From NCBI RefSeq assembly GCF_014384965.1, contig NZ_JACRSW010000030.1, positions 62,001 through 126,000 of the forward strand: a DNA stretch of 64,000 nucleotides. Reading direction: 5' to 3'. Positions 46,701 to 55,314 of the stretch are shown here, piece after piece (position 1 is the first letter of the stretch; each line of letters begins with the position of its first letter). Source of the stretch: Jutongia hominis (GTDB taxonomy: Bacteria > Bacillota > Clostridia > Lachnospirales > Lachnospiraceae). Made by a program: the position numbers and the translations under genes. The notes under the pieces are model-generated. The model saw nothing but the letters and a program-made list of their open reading frames with translations, made no database searches and had not been told where the DNA came from.

Positions 46701-47626
46701 TCACGATAGGCACGTACAGCATCTTTACTTTCGACATCCGAAACATTTCGTATCGCTTTGAGCCGCTGTTTTCTTTCTTTACTGCCCGTTAAAAGAGTGG
46801 CGAATGCATGATAAGAATTCGCTTCTGACAGCTGTTCTAAATATTGAATATCCGCTTCGATCGCAGGTGAATACTCAAAAAGCTCACCACTTGCACCACA
46901 TATTTGTAATGCTTTGTATGCAATATTCAAAAAGCTTTTTATCGTTTTTCTAAGATAGGCAATAAGACTCTTCATCCATGCGGACTGCTCAAACTCTTCT
47001 ATATCCGTACAAGCATAACTTTCCGGAATGCCATCTAACCATTCTGACGGCCACGGAAAACTTCGGGATGCTTCATACAGATTGAGTACCAGCTCTTCTA
47101 TCTCATGATCCGTACGCCCTGTCGCAAAAATGTCCGTAAATGCCAAAAATGCATCATCCTTTTCCTCTTTTGCTCTGGCATAATTCTGTTCTAAAACTTC
47201 CTCCAGTACATCCTGCTTCATCAATCCGAGTTCTGTCTCATCGCCAACCGTAAAGACCGGATCCAGATCGATAATATGAAAGTAGTTCTTAATAATAGAC
47301 TGGCAAAAACTGTCAATCGTTGTAATCTGTGCCAGATGCAATAAACTTGCCTGCTTTTGGATATGTTCATTATCCGGATTTTCTTCTATCCGCAGTTCCA
47401 ACGCATTTCCGATACGTGTTCGCATTTCTGCCGCTGCCGCTTTCGTAAATGTTACGACTAAAAGTTTATCAATGTCTTTTGGCTTTTTCTCTTCGGTGAT
47501 CTCTTCAATGATCCTTTCGACCAAAACAGCCGTCTTTCCCGATCCTGCTGCCGCTGCAACTAAAATATTTCGGTCCCGCAGATCAATGACTAATTGCTGG
47601 TCCTTCGTCCATTTTGTTTCTGCCAT
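43706..47626 (-). CDS. addA: AddA helicase-nuclease subunit
   Basis: 1306 residues from ATG at 47626, one base after the addB stop; an in-frame GTG at 47641 has poor RBS spacing. UvrD-like helicase motifs are clear: Walker A AAAGSGKTAV, DEYQDSN (motif II), GDVKQSIYRFR (motif III) and TIHKSKGLEFPVV. The C-terminal PD-(D/E)xK nuclease has GIIDAFFFEDEDIVLVDYKTD. With AddB it processes double-strand breaks for RecA loading and responds to Chi sites. It is translationally coupled to addB. The length is slightly above the usual 1200-1250 residues. Confidence 0.97.
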   Translation of the reverse strand: MAETKWTKDQQLVIDLRDRNILVAAAAGSGKTAVLVERIIEEITEEKKPKDIDKLLVVTFTKAAAAEMRTRIGNALELRIEENPDNEHIQKQASLLHLAQITTIDSFCQSIIKNYFHIIDLDPVFTVGDETELGLMKQDVLEEVLEQNYARAKEEKDDAFLAFTDIFATGRTDHEIEELVLNLYEASRSFPWPSEWLDGIPESYACTDIEEFEQSAWMKSLIAYLRKTIKSFLNIAYKALQICGASGELFEYSPAIEADIQYLEQLSEANSYHAFATLLTGSKERKQRLKAIRNVSDVESKDAVRAYRDLYWKNGIDEIVDKFFFQSEEMMFEEMQSMAAPVAQLVKLTKEFSEAFSAKKREEGIVDFADMEHFALQILVDHRDGGAYASKTALELQDYYEEILTDEYQDSNYVQELLLSSLCCNADENMLEEDFISRPDRAPYLFMVGDVKQSIYRFRQARPDLFLHKYEKYATGESVCRRIDLHKNFRSRASVLEAANYIFEHIMTKELGGICYDEQASLVPGADFGECSERTADLTEVLLFDQENDQAAVFDKKEFEAAGIGQKIKELVQGDDPLFVRDKDGYRKVRFGDIAILLRSMTGWSEKFIEVLNEMGIPAFADTKTGYFTSMEVETVLNLLHVIDNPRQDIALSAVLRSIFCRLTDDELAWIGSIPDGVDFWERVQGFLDFCRWKKGEESVFEEYKEKGIDLTKWDTILKEQKDRESLKIKLTTFVEKIKEYRSFVQIHSVYELLRKIYKESGYYDYMASMPAGEKRKANLDILLQQSIEFESHGHSGIFGFTYYIESLQKSDIDFGEASIQDENTNAVRIMTIHKSKGLEFPVVFVAGMGKRFNMMDARKATIIDGEHGVGCDYINLSMRVCKPSLFKRYIANAMVLENLAEELRVLYVALTRAKEKLYITGAVKDASTVLKRWIQQSSIQNFVILKKAQTYLDWIMTSLFTRDSLRNAMSLKGNRLAQDELYRIFVYSQDEIIGKEAKELGTEALLQQKLRDIDPNSIYDKDMHEALLQRLNYEYPYRDETDLPIKVSVSELKRKSYENALKMEEEEELSLLKEDDFYMNKSDMTKNSKSGQIEESNSDAADKVSETDLPEIEIPRPAFLQKEKEVSGTARGTLYHLVMEHFPYAQIRSDGGKWDVAAFQRYLAQMVQNGYMTQEEAKLLNCRKFVAFLETDIGKRMAAAQEQKTLRLEQPFMLGIPADQIYTEKKSKELIMVQGIIDAFFFEDEDIVLVDYKTDRVRRKDGTELVEKYKEQLKYYAQALERLSGRKVKEKIIYSFALSKEIPVE

Positions 47627-47627
47627 T

Positions 47628-50600
47628 CTATTTTTCACCACCTTTCTCTAATTTCCCGGTTTGCTGCAAAAGATCCTGCTCTTTACTATTTTCCTCTTTT
47701 TCTTCCCCATTGATCTTTTTTGCTGCCTCGTAAAGCACCATATCTTCTGTCATTTTGTCAAAGACACGATAATGATTCCCCGGTATCTTGATATCAAAAC
47801 GGCAAACACTGTGATACGGGCAGTACTGACACGCTGTTTCACCGCTTGCATCATTTCTCCGGTATGGATTTATTGAAATCTCACCTTGCTGTATCGCATC
47901 ATGAATCTCTTTTAACTTCTTATCGGTAAATTGCATTAAGGTCTCAAAATCCTTTGTTTGCAATGTTTTAGACGCTTTCTTTAACTGTCCCTTCTTATCG
48001 GTTGCAACCGGTATAATATCGGAACTGACATCCAAAGGCAATGTGCCTTCTTCGCTTTCAAAACAATGGTCCAATGCCGGCAAGACCGGATCATCCTCAT
48101 TAACAAGCCCTTCCATACGAAGCTGCTTAAATATTTCATTGTTGATCTGTTCCTGATCCTGCTTCATCGTCTCAACCATCGGATCATCAATGTTGTAATA
48201 CAAAACAGCAGCCGGAACGACAAGTTTTTTGGTCTTTTCTTGTGTCTCTTCGACAGTCGCCTTCAAATAGATCATAAGCTGCATTTGCAATCCATAATAA
48301 AGATCCGATAACGATAATGCCTTTTTCCCGGTCTTATAATCTACAATCTTAACATACAAAGAACCCTCTTCTTCCATACGGTCAACACGATCAATTCTTC
48401 CGATCAGGCGAAGCAGATCCGGCTCTTTCGTTTCCGAAACATTTTTAAGTAATTCAAATCCAACTTCGCTATCTACCGTATCAAAAGAACCTGCTTCCAT
48501 CTGCTTTGTGATCGTATGGATCGTTCGATGCAGGATTCTCCGTAAACGGTTGATCAGGTAGGTATCACGCTCGGTATCATATAAAATTCCTTCACGATAT
48601 CGTTCCACAACGCTGTTAATACACTGGTTTGCACGAACATGCTGTTCTTTTTCGCTGATATCCTGCCACTTTTTCTTCTCTGTGATCAACTGTCTGGTAT
48701 AAAGCTCTAATGCCTCATGTACAATATTTCCGATATCAAAAAATTCTACCTGATGTTCCTGTCTCTCCCGCAAATGAAGTCCATATTGCAAAAAATACGA
48801 AAATGCACAGGCGGCATACCGCTCAAACTGCGATGTACTTCCGGTCAATATATTATGATACAAAGCCCTTACTGCTTCTTTCGAAAGTTTCGTTTCGGTT
48901 TCCCGATAGAAAGCAGCTTCTATCAGATCTTCCAGTTCTTTTTTTCGATTAGGATCTCTGTTATAGAAAGCAAATACTTCTTTCCATTTATCCGGTACCG
49001 TTTGATCTTCTCTGTTTCGCAATCCCTGTATCAGATATTCTTTTCCAAAGCTTGTACCAAGCAGATAACTGTCATCCTGCCTTCTGTCCTCGACACGGAT
49101 CGAAACTTTCGGCAAGATCTTTTGTACTTTGTCGATCATATACGAAGGATTCAAAGCTTTGCCATCGTTTCCCGATTCACAAAATGTCAGATACAAATGT
49201 CTCGATGGTTTTGTCAGATTAAGATACAGGTAGAATTGCTCCATATAGACGTTTTCTCTTACCGTCGGTGCCAGTTCAAATTCTTCCTGTGCAAGGAAAA
49301 GCCGTTCCGAATCCGAAAGAACGCCGCCATGACTTCCGCTCTTTGGAACATTATTGTCATTCATTCCGAGGAAGAAAAGATATTTGATATTTGCAAGACG
49401 GGTACGGATCATATCACCCACGACAACCTGGTCAACTCCCGGAGGGATCAGTCCGATACGAGCCTCACTAAATCCGGTATCTATGATTTCTTTAAATTCA
49501 CGAAGATTCATTTCTTCGTCACCTAAAAGCTCAACTAAACGCTCAAAAACACCTAAAACAATTTCGTAAATCTGGCTGTATTCTCTTGCAAGGTCACGTT
49601 CTCCCTGTTGTGTAAATGTTTCAACCATTTCCTGAATCTTCAGATAATGTTTCTCTTCTTCCATCCATTCACAAAAAGCCTGTGCATATTCCCTGACCGT
49701 ATGCTTTCCGCGTCCGATCTGTTCGTAAAGTCCGCCAAGCTGATCCAAAGTCTCCTGACGTATGGTATCTAACGTAACATTAAGTGCTGCATGCATTTCT
49801 TTCGAAAGGTTTCGAAAAGCCCACTTAGGATCCCAGACTTCACACCATTTGCGATATCCACGGATTCCCGTTGCACGAAGAAAATTATCCAACAGGTTGC
49901 ACTGCTCTAAGCTGGCTGTCGAAAAAAGATTTTTCTCAAAACGGATCACTTTTTGCATCTCAAAATTCGTCAGAAAAATGTCGATCACTGCACTTAGCAT
50001 ATCTACATAAGGATTCAAAAGAATGCTTTTCTTCTGATCCACAAAGCAGGGAATCTCATTTTGTGCAAAAAGTTCTTTTGCAAGTTTTCCATACACTTCG
50101 AGATCTCCTGCCACCACAGCAATATCCCGGTAACGGCAGTCTTCTTTTCGAAGCAGGTTGCTAATCTGCTCTACGGCAAACGCAACTTCCTCTTCCGGCT
50201 GTTTTAATACATGGATCGTAACATCTTCTACCTTTTCGTGGCATGGCGAAAACGGATAACGAAAAAGCTGCTCTTCTAATACACGTACTCCGGGTGCCAT
50301 AGCGAAACGTGTCTTTTCGAAATCCTCTCCAACCCAGATATCTTCCTCCACTTCTACACGATGCCCCTTGGCGAGTTTGCGTAGCCGGCAGATCGTCTTC
50401 TGGCTCATATGAAAAAGCTTATGCTCTGCTCCCACTTTTAAAACAGACTCTCCCGGTGCGATCGTTACGGATATATATACTTTTCGTGCAACACAAAGCA
50501 GTTGTTCAATGAACTGATACTGTGTCGGTGTAAAACCGGTAAAACCATCCAGACAAACCACGCTGTCTTTTAAAATCTCTGACTCTTTTGTTACTTTCGT

Positions 50601-51152
50601 AAGCACCGTTAAGATTTCTTCGGAAGTAATATAATTCTGCGATAAATATTCGACAAACGCTTTATAGATCTTCTTAATATCGGTAAGCTTCTGACGAAGT
50701 ACCGGCTGCCTGTCGGCTTTTTGGATCATTTCTTCTACAACTGTCTCATCCGCTCCATATTGCATCAATTCCGATACAAAGGATTTGATCTCCAGCACAT
50801 AACCCTTTTTATGAATATTTCTTCCAAAATAAGTAAGTTCTTCTTCCAGATTAGCAAGCACTTTTTTTAAGATCATGGTCTTGCCCATATCATCCAGTAT
50901 CGGCATACTTGCTGTTCCTGTTTCGGCAAGCACACGAAATGCCAATCGCAGAAAACTTTGCACATCAATATTCATAATACCTTTTTCATCGCTGATCGCG
51001 ATCAGTTCTTTTTGTGTCTGCATCGTAAACTGCTCCGGCACAACGAACAAATATTGTCTCTCCGGGAAAAGCTTCGCTTCCTTTGAAATGAAATGCTGTA
51101 AATAATAGCTTTTTCCTTTACCTGATCCCCCAAAAATAAATTGTAATGACAT
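47628..51152 (-). CDS. addB: AddB nuclease subunit
   Basis: 1174 residues. The N-terminal nucleotide-binding loop is GGSGKGKSYYL. The C-terminal nuclease has RIDRVD and KIVDYKTGKK, and the four iron-sulphur cysteines are present: one in AACAFSYFLQYGL and three in CQYCPYHSVC near the end. AddB is the partner that binds Chi and cuts the opposite strand. RBS AAGGGG, five bases, ATG. Its leader carries the TTCCGAGAG repeat element. It is first in the addBA operon. Confidence 0.97.
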   Translation of the reverse strand: MSLQFIFGGSGKGKSYYLQHFISKEAKLFPERQYLFVVPEQFTMQTQKELIAISDEKGIMNIDVQSFLRLAFRVLAETGTASMPILDDMGKTMILKKVLANLEEELTYFGRNIHKKGYVLEIKSFVSELMQYGADETVVEEMIQKADRQPVLRQKLTDIKKIYKAFVEYLSQNYITSEEILTVLTKVTKESEILKDSVVCLDGFTGFTPTQYQFIEQLLCVARKVYISVTIAPGESVLKVGAEHKLFHMSQKTICRLRKLAKGHRVEVEEDIWVGEDFEKTRFAMAPGVRVLEEQLFRYPFSPCHEKVEDVTIHVLKQPEEEVAFAVEQISNLLRKEDCRYRDIAVVAGDLEVYGKLAKELFAQNEIPCFVDQKKSILLNPYVDMLSAVIDIFLTNFEMQKVIRFEKNLFSTASLEQCNLLDNFLRATGIRGYRKWCEVWDPKWAFRNLSKEMHAALNVTLDTIRQETLDQLGGLYEQIGRGKHTVREYAQAFCEWMEEEKHYLKIQEMVETFTQQGERDLAREYSQIYEIVLGVFERLVELLGDEEMNLREFKEIIDTGFSEARIGLIPPGVDQVVVGDMIRTRLANIKYLFFLGMNDNNVPKSGSHGGVLSDSERLFLAQEEFELAPTVRENVYMEQFYLYLNLTKPSRHLYLTFCESGNDGKALNPSYMIDKVQKILPKVSIRVEDRRQDDSYLLGTSFGKEYLIQGLRNREDQTVPDKWKEVFAFYNRDPNRKKELEDLIEAAFYRETETKLSKEAVRALYHNILTGSTSQFERYAACAFSYFLQYGLHLRERQEHQVEFFDIGNIVHEALELYTRQLITEKKKWQDISEKEQHVRANQCINSVVERYREGILYDTERDTYLINRLRRILHRTIHTITKQMEAGSFDTVDSEVGFELLKNVSETKEPDLLRLIGRIDRVDRMEEEGSLYVKIVDYKTGKKALSLSDLYYGLQMQLMIYLKATVEETQEKTKKLVVPAAVLYYNIDDPMVETMKQDQEQINNEIFKQLRMEGLVNEDDPVLPALDHCFESEEGTLPLDVSSDIIPVATDKKGQLKKASKTLQTKDFETLMQFTDKKLKEIHDAIQQGEISINPYRRNDASGETACQYCPYHSVCRFDIKIPGNHYRVFDKMTEDMVLYEAAKKINGEEKEENSKEQDLLQQTGKLEKGGEK

Positions 51153-51172
51153 AATTTCCCCTTTGTTGTTTT

Positions 51173-51225
51173 ATGTACTCTCGGAATCTTCTGAACGAAA
51201 AATTTCAAGATAGATTTTTGATATA
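51173..51225 (-). repeat. Leader repeat upstream of addB (TTCCGAGAG element)
   Basis: ATGTACTCTCGGAATCTT (plus strand) and the following 35 bp resemble 20553-20605 in front of thiW. In both cases the element sits just upstream of the RBS on the minus strand. Confidence 0.6.
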
Positions 51226-51302
51226 TAATGACATGTTTGTATATCTGCTGTTTTGATCTTTTAACTTGTCAGGATTTAAGACCATTAAATGACCTATATC
51301 GT

Positions 51303-51324
51303 AAAAAACACACGATCTGTGTTT
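51303..51324 (-). terminator. Terminator after the chemoreceptor gene
   Basis: Arms AAACACA (51306-51312) and TGTGTTT (51318-51324) followed by T residues on the minus strand. It is short, so strength is uncertain. Confidence 0.6.
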
Positions 51325-51338
51325 AATGATTAAAAAAT

Positions 51339-53054
51339 CTATATTTTAAATTGTTTGATTATTTTTTCTAATTCATCCACAATTTCTTTATTATCCTGTA
51401 CTGCATTCACAATTTCTTTGAATTCTTCATCCATTTGTGATATATGCTCAGAATTATTCAGCACCTCTTCTTTCTGCTTATCAAATCCATTCATGATCTG
51501 ATCTACATATTCATTGATCCGATTCATGCTTTGCTGAATTTCATTAATATGCTCTTCAAAAACTGTCATTAATTCTCTAAATCCATTAGCATCATTTGCA
51601 TATTCTTTTCCGGTATGTACCAAAACATCATAATCAGACATGACATTTCCTTTGACCATGTTCAAAAGTTCAAAGGATGCTTCTGCTAACTGATCCACGA
51701 CATTTATAATATACGCATTTAATGTCTGGATTTCTTCTGCTGTTTCTGATGATTGCTCTGCCAGCTTCCCAATCTGACCGGCTACTACCGCAAATCCTCT
51801 TCCACTTTCTCCTGCCCTTGCTGATTCTATACTCGCATTCAGTGCAAGCAGATTGGTCTGATCAGCAATTTCTAATATCTGATCAGTAAGCTCACTGATA
51901 CGTTCTACATCTTTAGATCCTGCTATCTTTTCTTCCAATGTCTGTCCAATCCTGTCTAGTGCACTTTCTATGTGCTCTTTAGCAGATATTGCATCTTTTT
52001 CCAGCTTTTGTGCTTTCTCACCCACATGGTTGATATACTCTGTTTTAGATTTTGTCTCTGACATAACAGAAGATATCTTATCATGATTGTTCTTCGCATT
52101 CTGAGCGATCTTATGAACCAGGTCGCTCATTTCAAGAACATTATCACCCATTTCATTCATGACTACATTTACCTGCGACACTTCGTTTGCAGAAGAAACT
52201 ACAATATCATTGACATGTTCTGCATTTTCCAAAAGTTTATGCTCATTTGTTCCTATATTTTGAACAATCTCACGCAAATTTTCTAAAAACACATTCAGAC
52301 TTTTTGCAATGTCCCCTACTTCATCCTTTGACTTTACATGGATCTTTTGTGTAAGATCGCCTTCCTTCATCGCAAGCTCGCTCATTTTTCCGGCTATCGT
52401 ACTGACACTTCTTGACAAAACCCTGCTAATGATCAAAGAAAGCACAATGGCGACTATAAGACCTGCAAATCCAATCAATATAAATTGTCTTATAAATGTA
52501 TTCTGCTGCGTCCGAATCGCTGATGCAGAACAATCCACACCGACAATCCCTACAATTTGTTTTGAGCTGTTATAAACCGGTGCAAATGCACTGTAAAAGT
52601 CACCCCATTCATCGGATGTCATTTCACGGTCAACAGTAACATTTCCTTTAAAAGCATCTGCAATCTCATCATAAATTTCATATTCTTCGCCAATCGCCGC
52701 TCCATCTTTTGTATCTGCATCAACGACAAATTCCAGCTTATTATCATCCATTCTCATCGTATAGATATATTTAATATCATCACCGGCAAGAAATACCTGC
52801 AGCTGTTCTAACATTTCTTTATAATGATCCGTTCCTTCGTCACCTTTCTTGATCTGTTCTAAAAGATCACCATCTATTCTTTTTGCTGCAATCTTTGCCG
52901 AACTTTTAGCTGTCTTTTTACACTGTTCCAGCATTGTGTTTCTTGCCTGAATAATAAAGCTCCATCCTATCAGATTCATAACGATCAAAACACATATGAT
53001 CATGCCTGCCATGATTTTTGTCCGAATGTTCCAATGTTTCTTTGTATTCCCCAT
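51339..53054 (-). CDS. Methyl-accepting chemotaxis protein
   Basis: 571 residues from ATG at 53054, which has AAAGGA six bases upstream; two in-frame upstream ATG codons lack an RBS. A transmembrane helix (about 14-35) is followed by a PAS-like/Cache extracellular domain (about 40-180; [19 protein letters not shown] and [12 protein letters not shown]), a second helix (about 190-212), HAMP, and the signalling domain with tip [20 protein letters not shown]. It differs from the three receptors at the left end in sensor size. No binding protein is next to it. The ligand is unknown. Confidence 0.93.
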   Translation of the reverse strand: MGNTKKHWNIRTKIMAGMIICVLIVMNLIGWSFIIQARNTMLEQCKKTAKSSAKIAAKRIDGDLLEQIKKGDEGTDHYKEMLEQLQVFLAGDDIKYIYTMRMDDNKLEFVVDADTKDGAAIGEEYEIYDEIADAFKGNVTVDREMTSDEWGDFYSAFAPVYNSSKQIVGIVGVDCSASAIRTQQNTFIRQFILIGFAGLIVAIVLSLIISRVLSRSVSTIAGKMSELAMKEGDLTQKIHVKSKDEVGDIAKSLNVFLENLREIVQNIGTNEHKLLENAEHVNDIVVSSANEVSQVNVVMNEMGDNVLEMSDLVHKIAQNAKNNHDKISSVMSETKSKTEYINHVGEKAQKLEKDAISAKEHIESALDRIGQTLEEKIAGSKDVERISELTDQILEIADQTNLLALNASIESARAGESGRGFAVVAGQIGKLAEQSSETAEEIQTLNAYIINVVDQLAEASFELLNMVKGNVMSDYDVLVHTGKEYANDANGFRELMTVFEEHINEIQQSMNRINEYVDQIMNGFDKQKEEVLNNSEHISQMDEEFKEIVNAVQDNKEIVDELEKIIKQFKI

Positions 53055-53300
53055 CTTTGTTCCTTTAGCCCTTATTTTGTTTTTCCCCATTCTGTTCTCC
53101 GTCCCGCAGATATCTCCATACACTTTACAGTGACACCCCTGAATCTGCTACTGTTGTATATTTATGCCGACTCTGGAAGCAAAGCTTTTATCTTTTGCCA
53201 AAGATTTCAAAAGCTCCCCTTTTTTCTTGTTCCAACACCGCAATGTTGTGCTGAAAAAATACTATTTTATTTTATCATACCTGAAAAAATATCTCCATAG

Positions 53301-53326
53301 AAAAAAGGCAGCACATATGTGCTGCC
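53301..53326 (-). terminator. Intrinsic terminator, perfect 20-bp palindrome
   Basis: GGCAGCACAT (53307-53316) and ATGTGCTGCC (53317-53326) are complementary; six T residues follow on the minus strand. Confidence 0.85.
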
Positions 53327-53510
53327 AAATAATGCCCTTTGTCGGGCTTACTCCATTTCTACGGTACCCTCTCGGAACACGCATAAAATGGGGGCACAAT
53401 TCAGACGCAATTGCAGGTAATTGTCTGACAATTTAATTTTTTACATTTTTTTCGCCATTTTTCCTTCTTTTGCTTTTCAGAGTACTTTTTCTGAAAAAGA
53501 ATATAAAAAT

Positions 53511-53539
53511 AGTATACTATTACAAAACATTACAAGCAA
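53511..53539 (-). promoter_or_regulatory. Predicted sigma-70 promoter upstream of the leader RNA
   Basis: Minus strand TTGCTT, 17 bases, TATACT. Confidence 0.5.
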
Positions 53540-53572
53540 GTATTTTTCATTTATTTCTCCTTCCCTGCATTC

Positions 53573-54016
53573 CTAATTCTTCGTATGTTCCTTTAACATC
53601 TCGCTTACCGTTTCCACCAAAATTTTTTCCGTATATTGCGTATCCTCTGATACCACGATCTCTTCCATCGTCTTTCCGGCTGCAAGCTGCTTTGACAGCT
53701 TTTCAACCGTTGGCTGCATCAAAGGATACATCGTTTCTACGCTTTCACTCAGATTTACAAATTCCACTGCCTTAACCCGGTCTTCGTCCAATGATAACTG
53801 AAGATTCACTACGCTGTCTCCAATCGTCAATTCTTTCGTATAAACACCGGCTTCATATTTTTGATCTCCGCTGCTTTGTGCCGTTGTCTTAGAGTCATTC
53901 TTTCCTGTGAAAAGAAAGCCCAGAAGTACAAAAAGCACGATCACGGCAATACCAACAAATATTGCGGCTGTGATCACCTCTTTGGAACGTAAGACGACTA
54001 TTTTGGTATTCGACAT
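53573..54016 (-). CDS. Small membrane protein with FMN-binding-like domain
   Basis: 147 residues: a short cytoplasmic head, one helix (about 14-37), then an extracellular domain of about 95 residues. The pattern YEAGVYTKELTIGDSVVNLQ followed by LDEDRVKAVEFVNL resembles the start of FMN-binding domains seen in Rnf/Nqr-type and surface electron-transfer proteins, but the SGAT flavinylation motif is absent (SEDTQYT stands near that place). It may therefore have kept only the fold. I cannot assign a function. It is a single gene with no close operon partner. Confidence 0.55.
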   Translation of the reverse strand: MSNTKIVVLRSKEVITAAIFVGIAVIVLFVLLGFLFTGKNDSKTTAQSSGDQKYEAGVYTKELTIGDSVVNLQLSLDEDRVKAVEFVNLSESVETMYPLMQPTVEKLSKQLAAGKTMEEIVVSEDTQYTEKILVETVSEMLKEHTKN

Positions 54017-54380
54017 AGGAATCTGCCCCCATCCTTATATTGATAGTAACAGTATATGACACCAAAATGCAGATTAGAACTACTTTACATCTGATCTAGC
54101 GATCAATAATCGGAAATTACAAATACGAATGCAAGTCGATAACATCTTCTTCGATTCTCTTTAACTGATCATAGATGTCCGTTTCGATCCGGTCCTTGAC
54201 CGAATCCAGATCTTTTCTCTCAACCCCTCTACAGAACATTTATAATTAGGGTTATTAAGCACACGCGAAACAGTAGCCGGTGATGTTATTGTATGTCCTC
54301 CTACATTCATTCAATATATGGATTTTTTACTTTCGTTTTAATAAATCTTAATAACTATAGAAAAATATCATCTGATAATA
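54017..54380. other. Intergenic region with a LacI remnant
   Basis: Apart from the decayed LacI fragment (54117-54310) nothing else is recognisable before the promoter at 54381. Confidence 0.6.
54117..54310 (-). pseudogene. LacI-family regulator remnant
   Basis: A 49-codon frame from ATG at 54310 contains PATVSRVLNNPNYKCS, the recognition helix region of LacI DNA-binding domains, but lacks the first helix, and after REKIW the sequence is unrelated and stops at 54161. Past this the other frame stays open to a stop at 54117-54119 (SVKDRIETDIYDQLKRIEED), perhaps the end of another gene. It looks like a leftover of a deletion joining two genes. Confidence 0.7.
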
Positions 54381-54409
54381 TTGACATAATATAAGTATGC
54401 GAATATAAT
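54381..54409 (+). promoter_or_regulatory. Consensus promoter upstream of the abiF-like RNA
   Basis: TTGACA, 17 bases, TATAAT: a perfect match to the sigma-70 consensus with ideal spacing. Confidence 0.9.
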
Positions 54410-54415
54410 AGCAGC

Positions 54416-54460
54416 ATAAGATTAGGTCAGGAAGCGTACGACGCCCTGGCCATTTTTTTT
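54416..54460 (+). ncRNA. Candidate abiF-type antitoxin RNA
   Basis: The start is predicted about seven bases after the -10. The RNA forms a hairpin with arms GGTCAGG..GCG (54425-54436) and CGCCCTGGCC (54442-54451) followed by eight T residues. Its place between a strong promoter and an Abi_2-family gene matches the known abiF RNA arrangement, where the RNA is the antitoxin and terminator read-through expresses the toxin. I cannot compare it with the abiF covariance model, so the assignment is by context. Confidence 0.6.
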
Positions 54461-54477
54461 AATAGGAAGTACAAAAG

Positions 54478-54946
54478 CTGAAAGAATTTAAAACATTTAA
54501 CCAACAACTAACCATATTACGCAGCAGAGGAATGATTGTTCCAACAGATGGCAGACCAAAACGATTTTTAGAACAAGAAAATTATTATAATGCAATAAAT
54601 GGTTATAAAGATCTGTTCTTATGTAAAGACAATCAGGGGCAGGTAATCATACTTAGTAAGAAATCAATGTGCCCATGGTGAGCGTCTTTATAACTCTGAT
54701 TACAAAAATATTCGTGTAGCTAATATTGCCAATTATTATAACATAACAAATTATAATAACAGACGTATTTTTGTTGCCATTCTTTACCTTAAAATATTGC
54801 TTAATAAATCGTATTACAAGAAATTTCATTCCGAATTAAATGAAATCTTTTGCAAATATAATAGTGAATTTCAAACAGTTAGTTTTAATGATATTCTAAA
54901 CATTATGGGAATTGATCGATCAGAACTTGAAAAATTAAAACCATAG
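54478..54946 (+). pseudogene. Abi_2/AbiF-family HEPN toxin, decayed
   Basis: The first part from CTG at 54478, in place of ATG and eight bases after AGGAAG, reads FNQQLTILRSRGMIVP and FLEQENYYNAINGYKDLF, a good Abi_2 N-terminus. This frame ends at TGA 54679. The next frame, open from about 54647, has VRNQCAHGERLYN (HEPN motif RNxxxH at 54659-54676) and an Abi_2 C-terminus ending at TAG 54944-54946. About 60 N-terminal and 100 C-terminal residues remain of a family near 300, so the central part is deleted with a frame change. The start codon also appears lost. The RNA upstream may still be expressed. Confidence 0.82.
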
Positions 54947-55314
54947 ATCAAATATCTTTGCTTTAAAAAAGTGCAAAGCCAGCGCTTTGCACTCCAAGAA
55001 TTGCTAAAGCAATTCTTGTTGGTGCACCACCACTGTACGAGCAGTTTCCTATTCCATGAAAAAAGACACCCGAATTCTATTCCTATATACTGCCCCCCAA
55101 AAAGTCAGACCAAAATCTAACATTTAAAGGTCAGTCCATAACACAAATAGAAACCAGGTGTCTCTTATTGTAAATTCATGAATGACAAAATATCATTACA
55201 AAGAAATCTGACTCTCAACCTTCCGGCAATTTGCTATTTATTAAAATCCTCTTCGTCTCCATGAAGCCAAACAAAGTCCCGATTCTACTTTCCACAAATT
55301 ACTCTGACAACAAA
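54947..55314. other. Intergenic region with composite repeat
   Basis: Holds the composite element 54965-55170 and no gene; the rest (55171-55314) shows no recognisable feature. Confidence 0.6.
54965..55170. repeat. Composite hairpin element with IS-end-like segment
   Basis: Two adjacent perfect hairpins (AGTGCAAAGC/GCTTTGCACT, 54970-54993; CAAGAATTGCT/AGCAATTCTTG, 54995-55018) are followed by CACTGTACGAGCAG and TTCCTATTCCATG. A block then follows, bounded by AAGACACC (55063-55070) and GGTGTCT (55157-55163), with CCCCCCAAAAAGTCAGACC inside, which resembles IS3-family ends. The order parallels 6888-7016. The first 40 bp are identical to 18434-18473. Confidence 0.6.

Larger units (their letters stand above)
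53055..53572. other. Intergenic region with promoter, leader RNA and terminator
   Basis: No gene is seen in 518 bp. A promoter (53511-53539) points to the minus strand; roughly 180 bases downstream is a strong terminator (53301-53326). Between them are a hairpin (CAGACGCAATT and AATTGTCTG, 53403-53428) and a partial TTCCGAGAG leader element. This may be a small RNA or an attenuator for the chemoreceptor gene. Confidence 0.6.

Noticed and set aside
48717..49526. Plus-strand 269-residue ORF
   Set aside because: Antisense shadow of addB with no RBS or recognisable domain.
54478..54946. An intact Abi toxin with a CTG start
   Set aside because: The frame stops at 54679 and the HEPN motif is in another frame.
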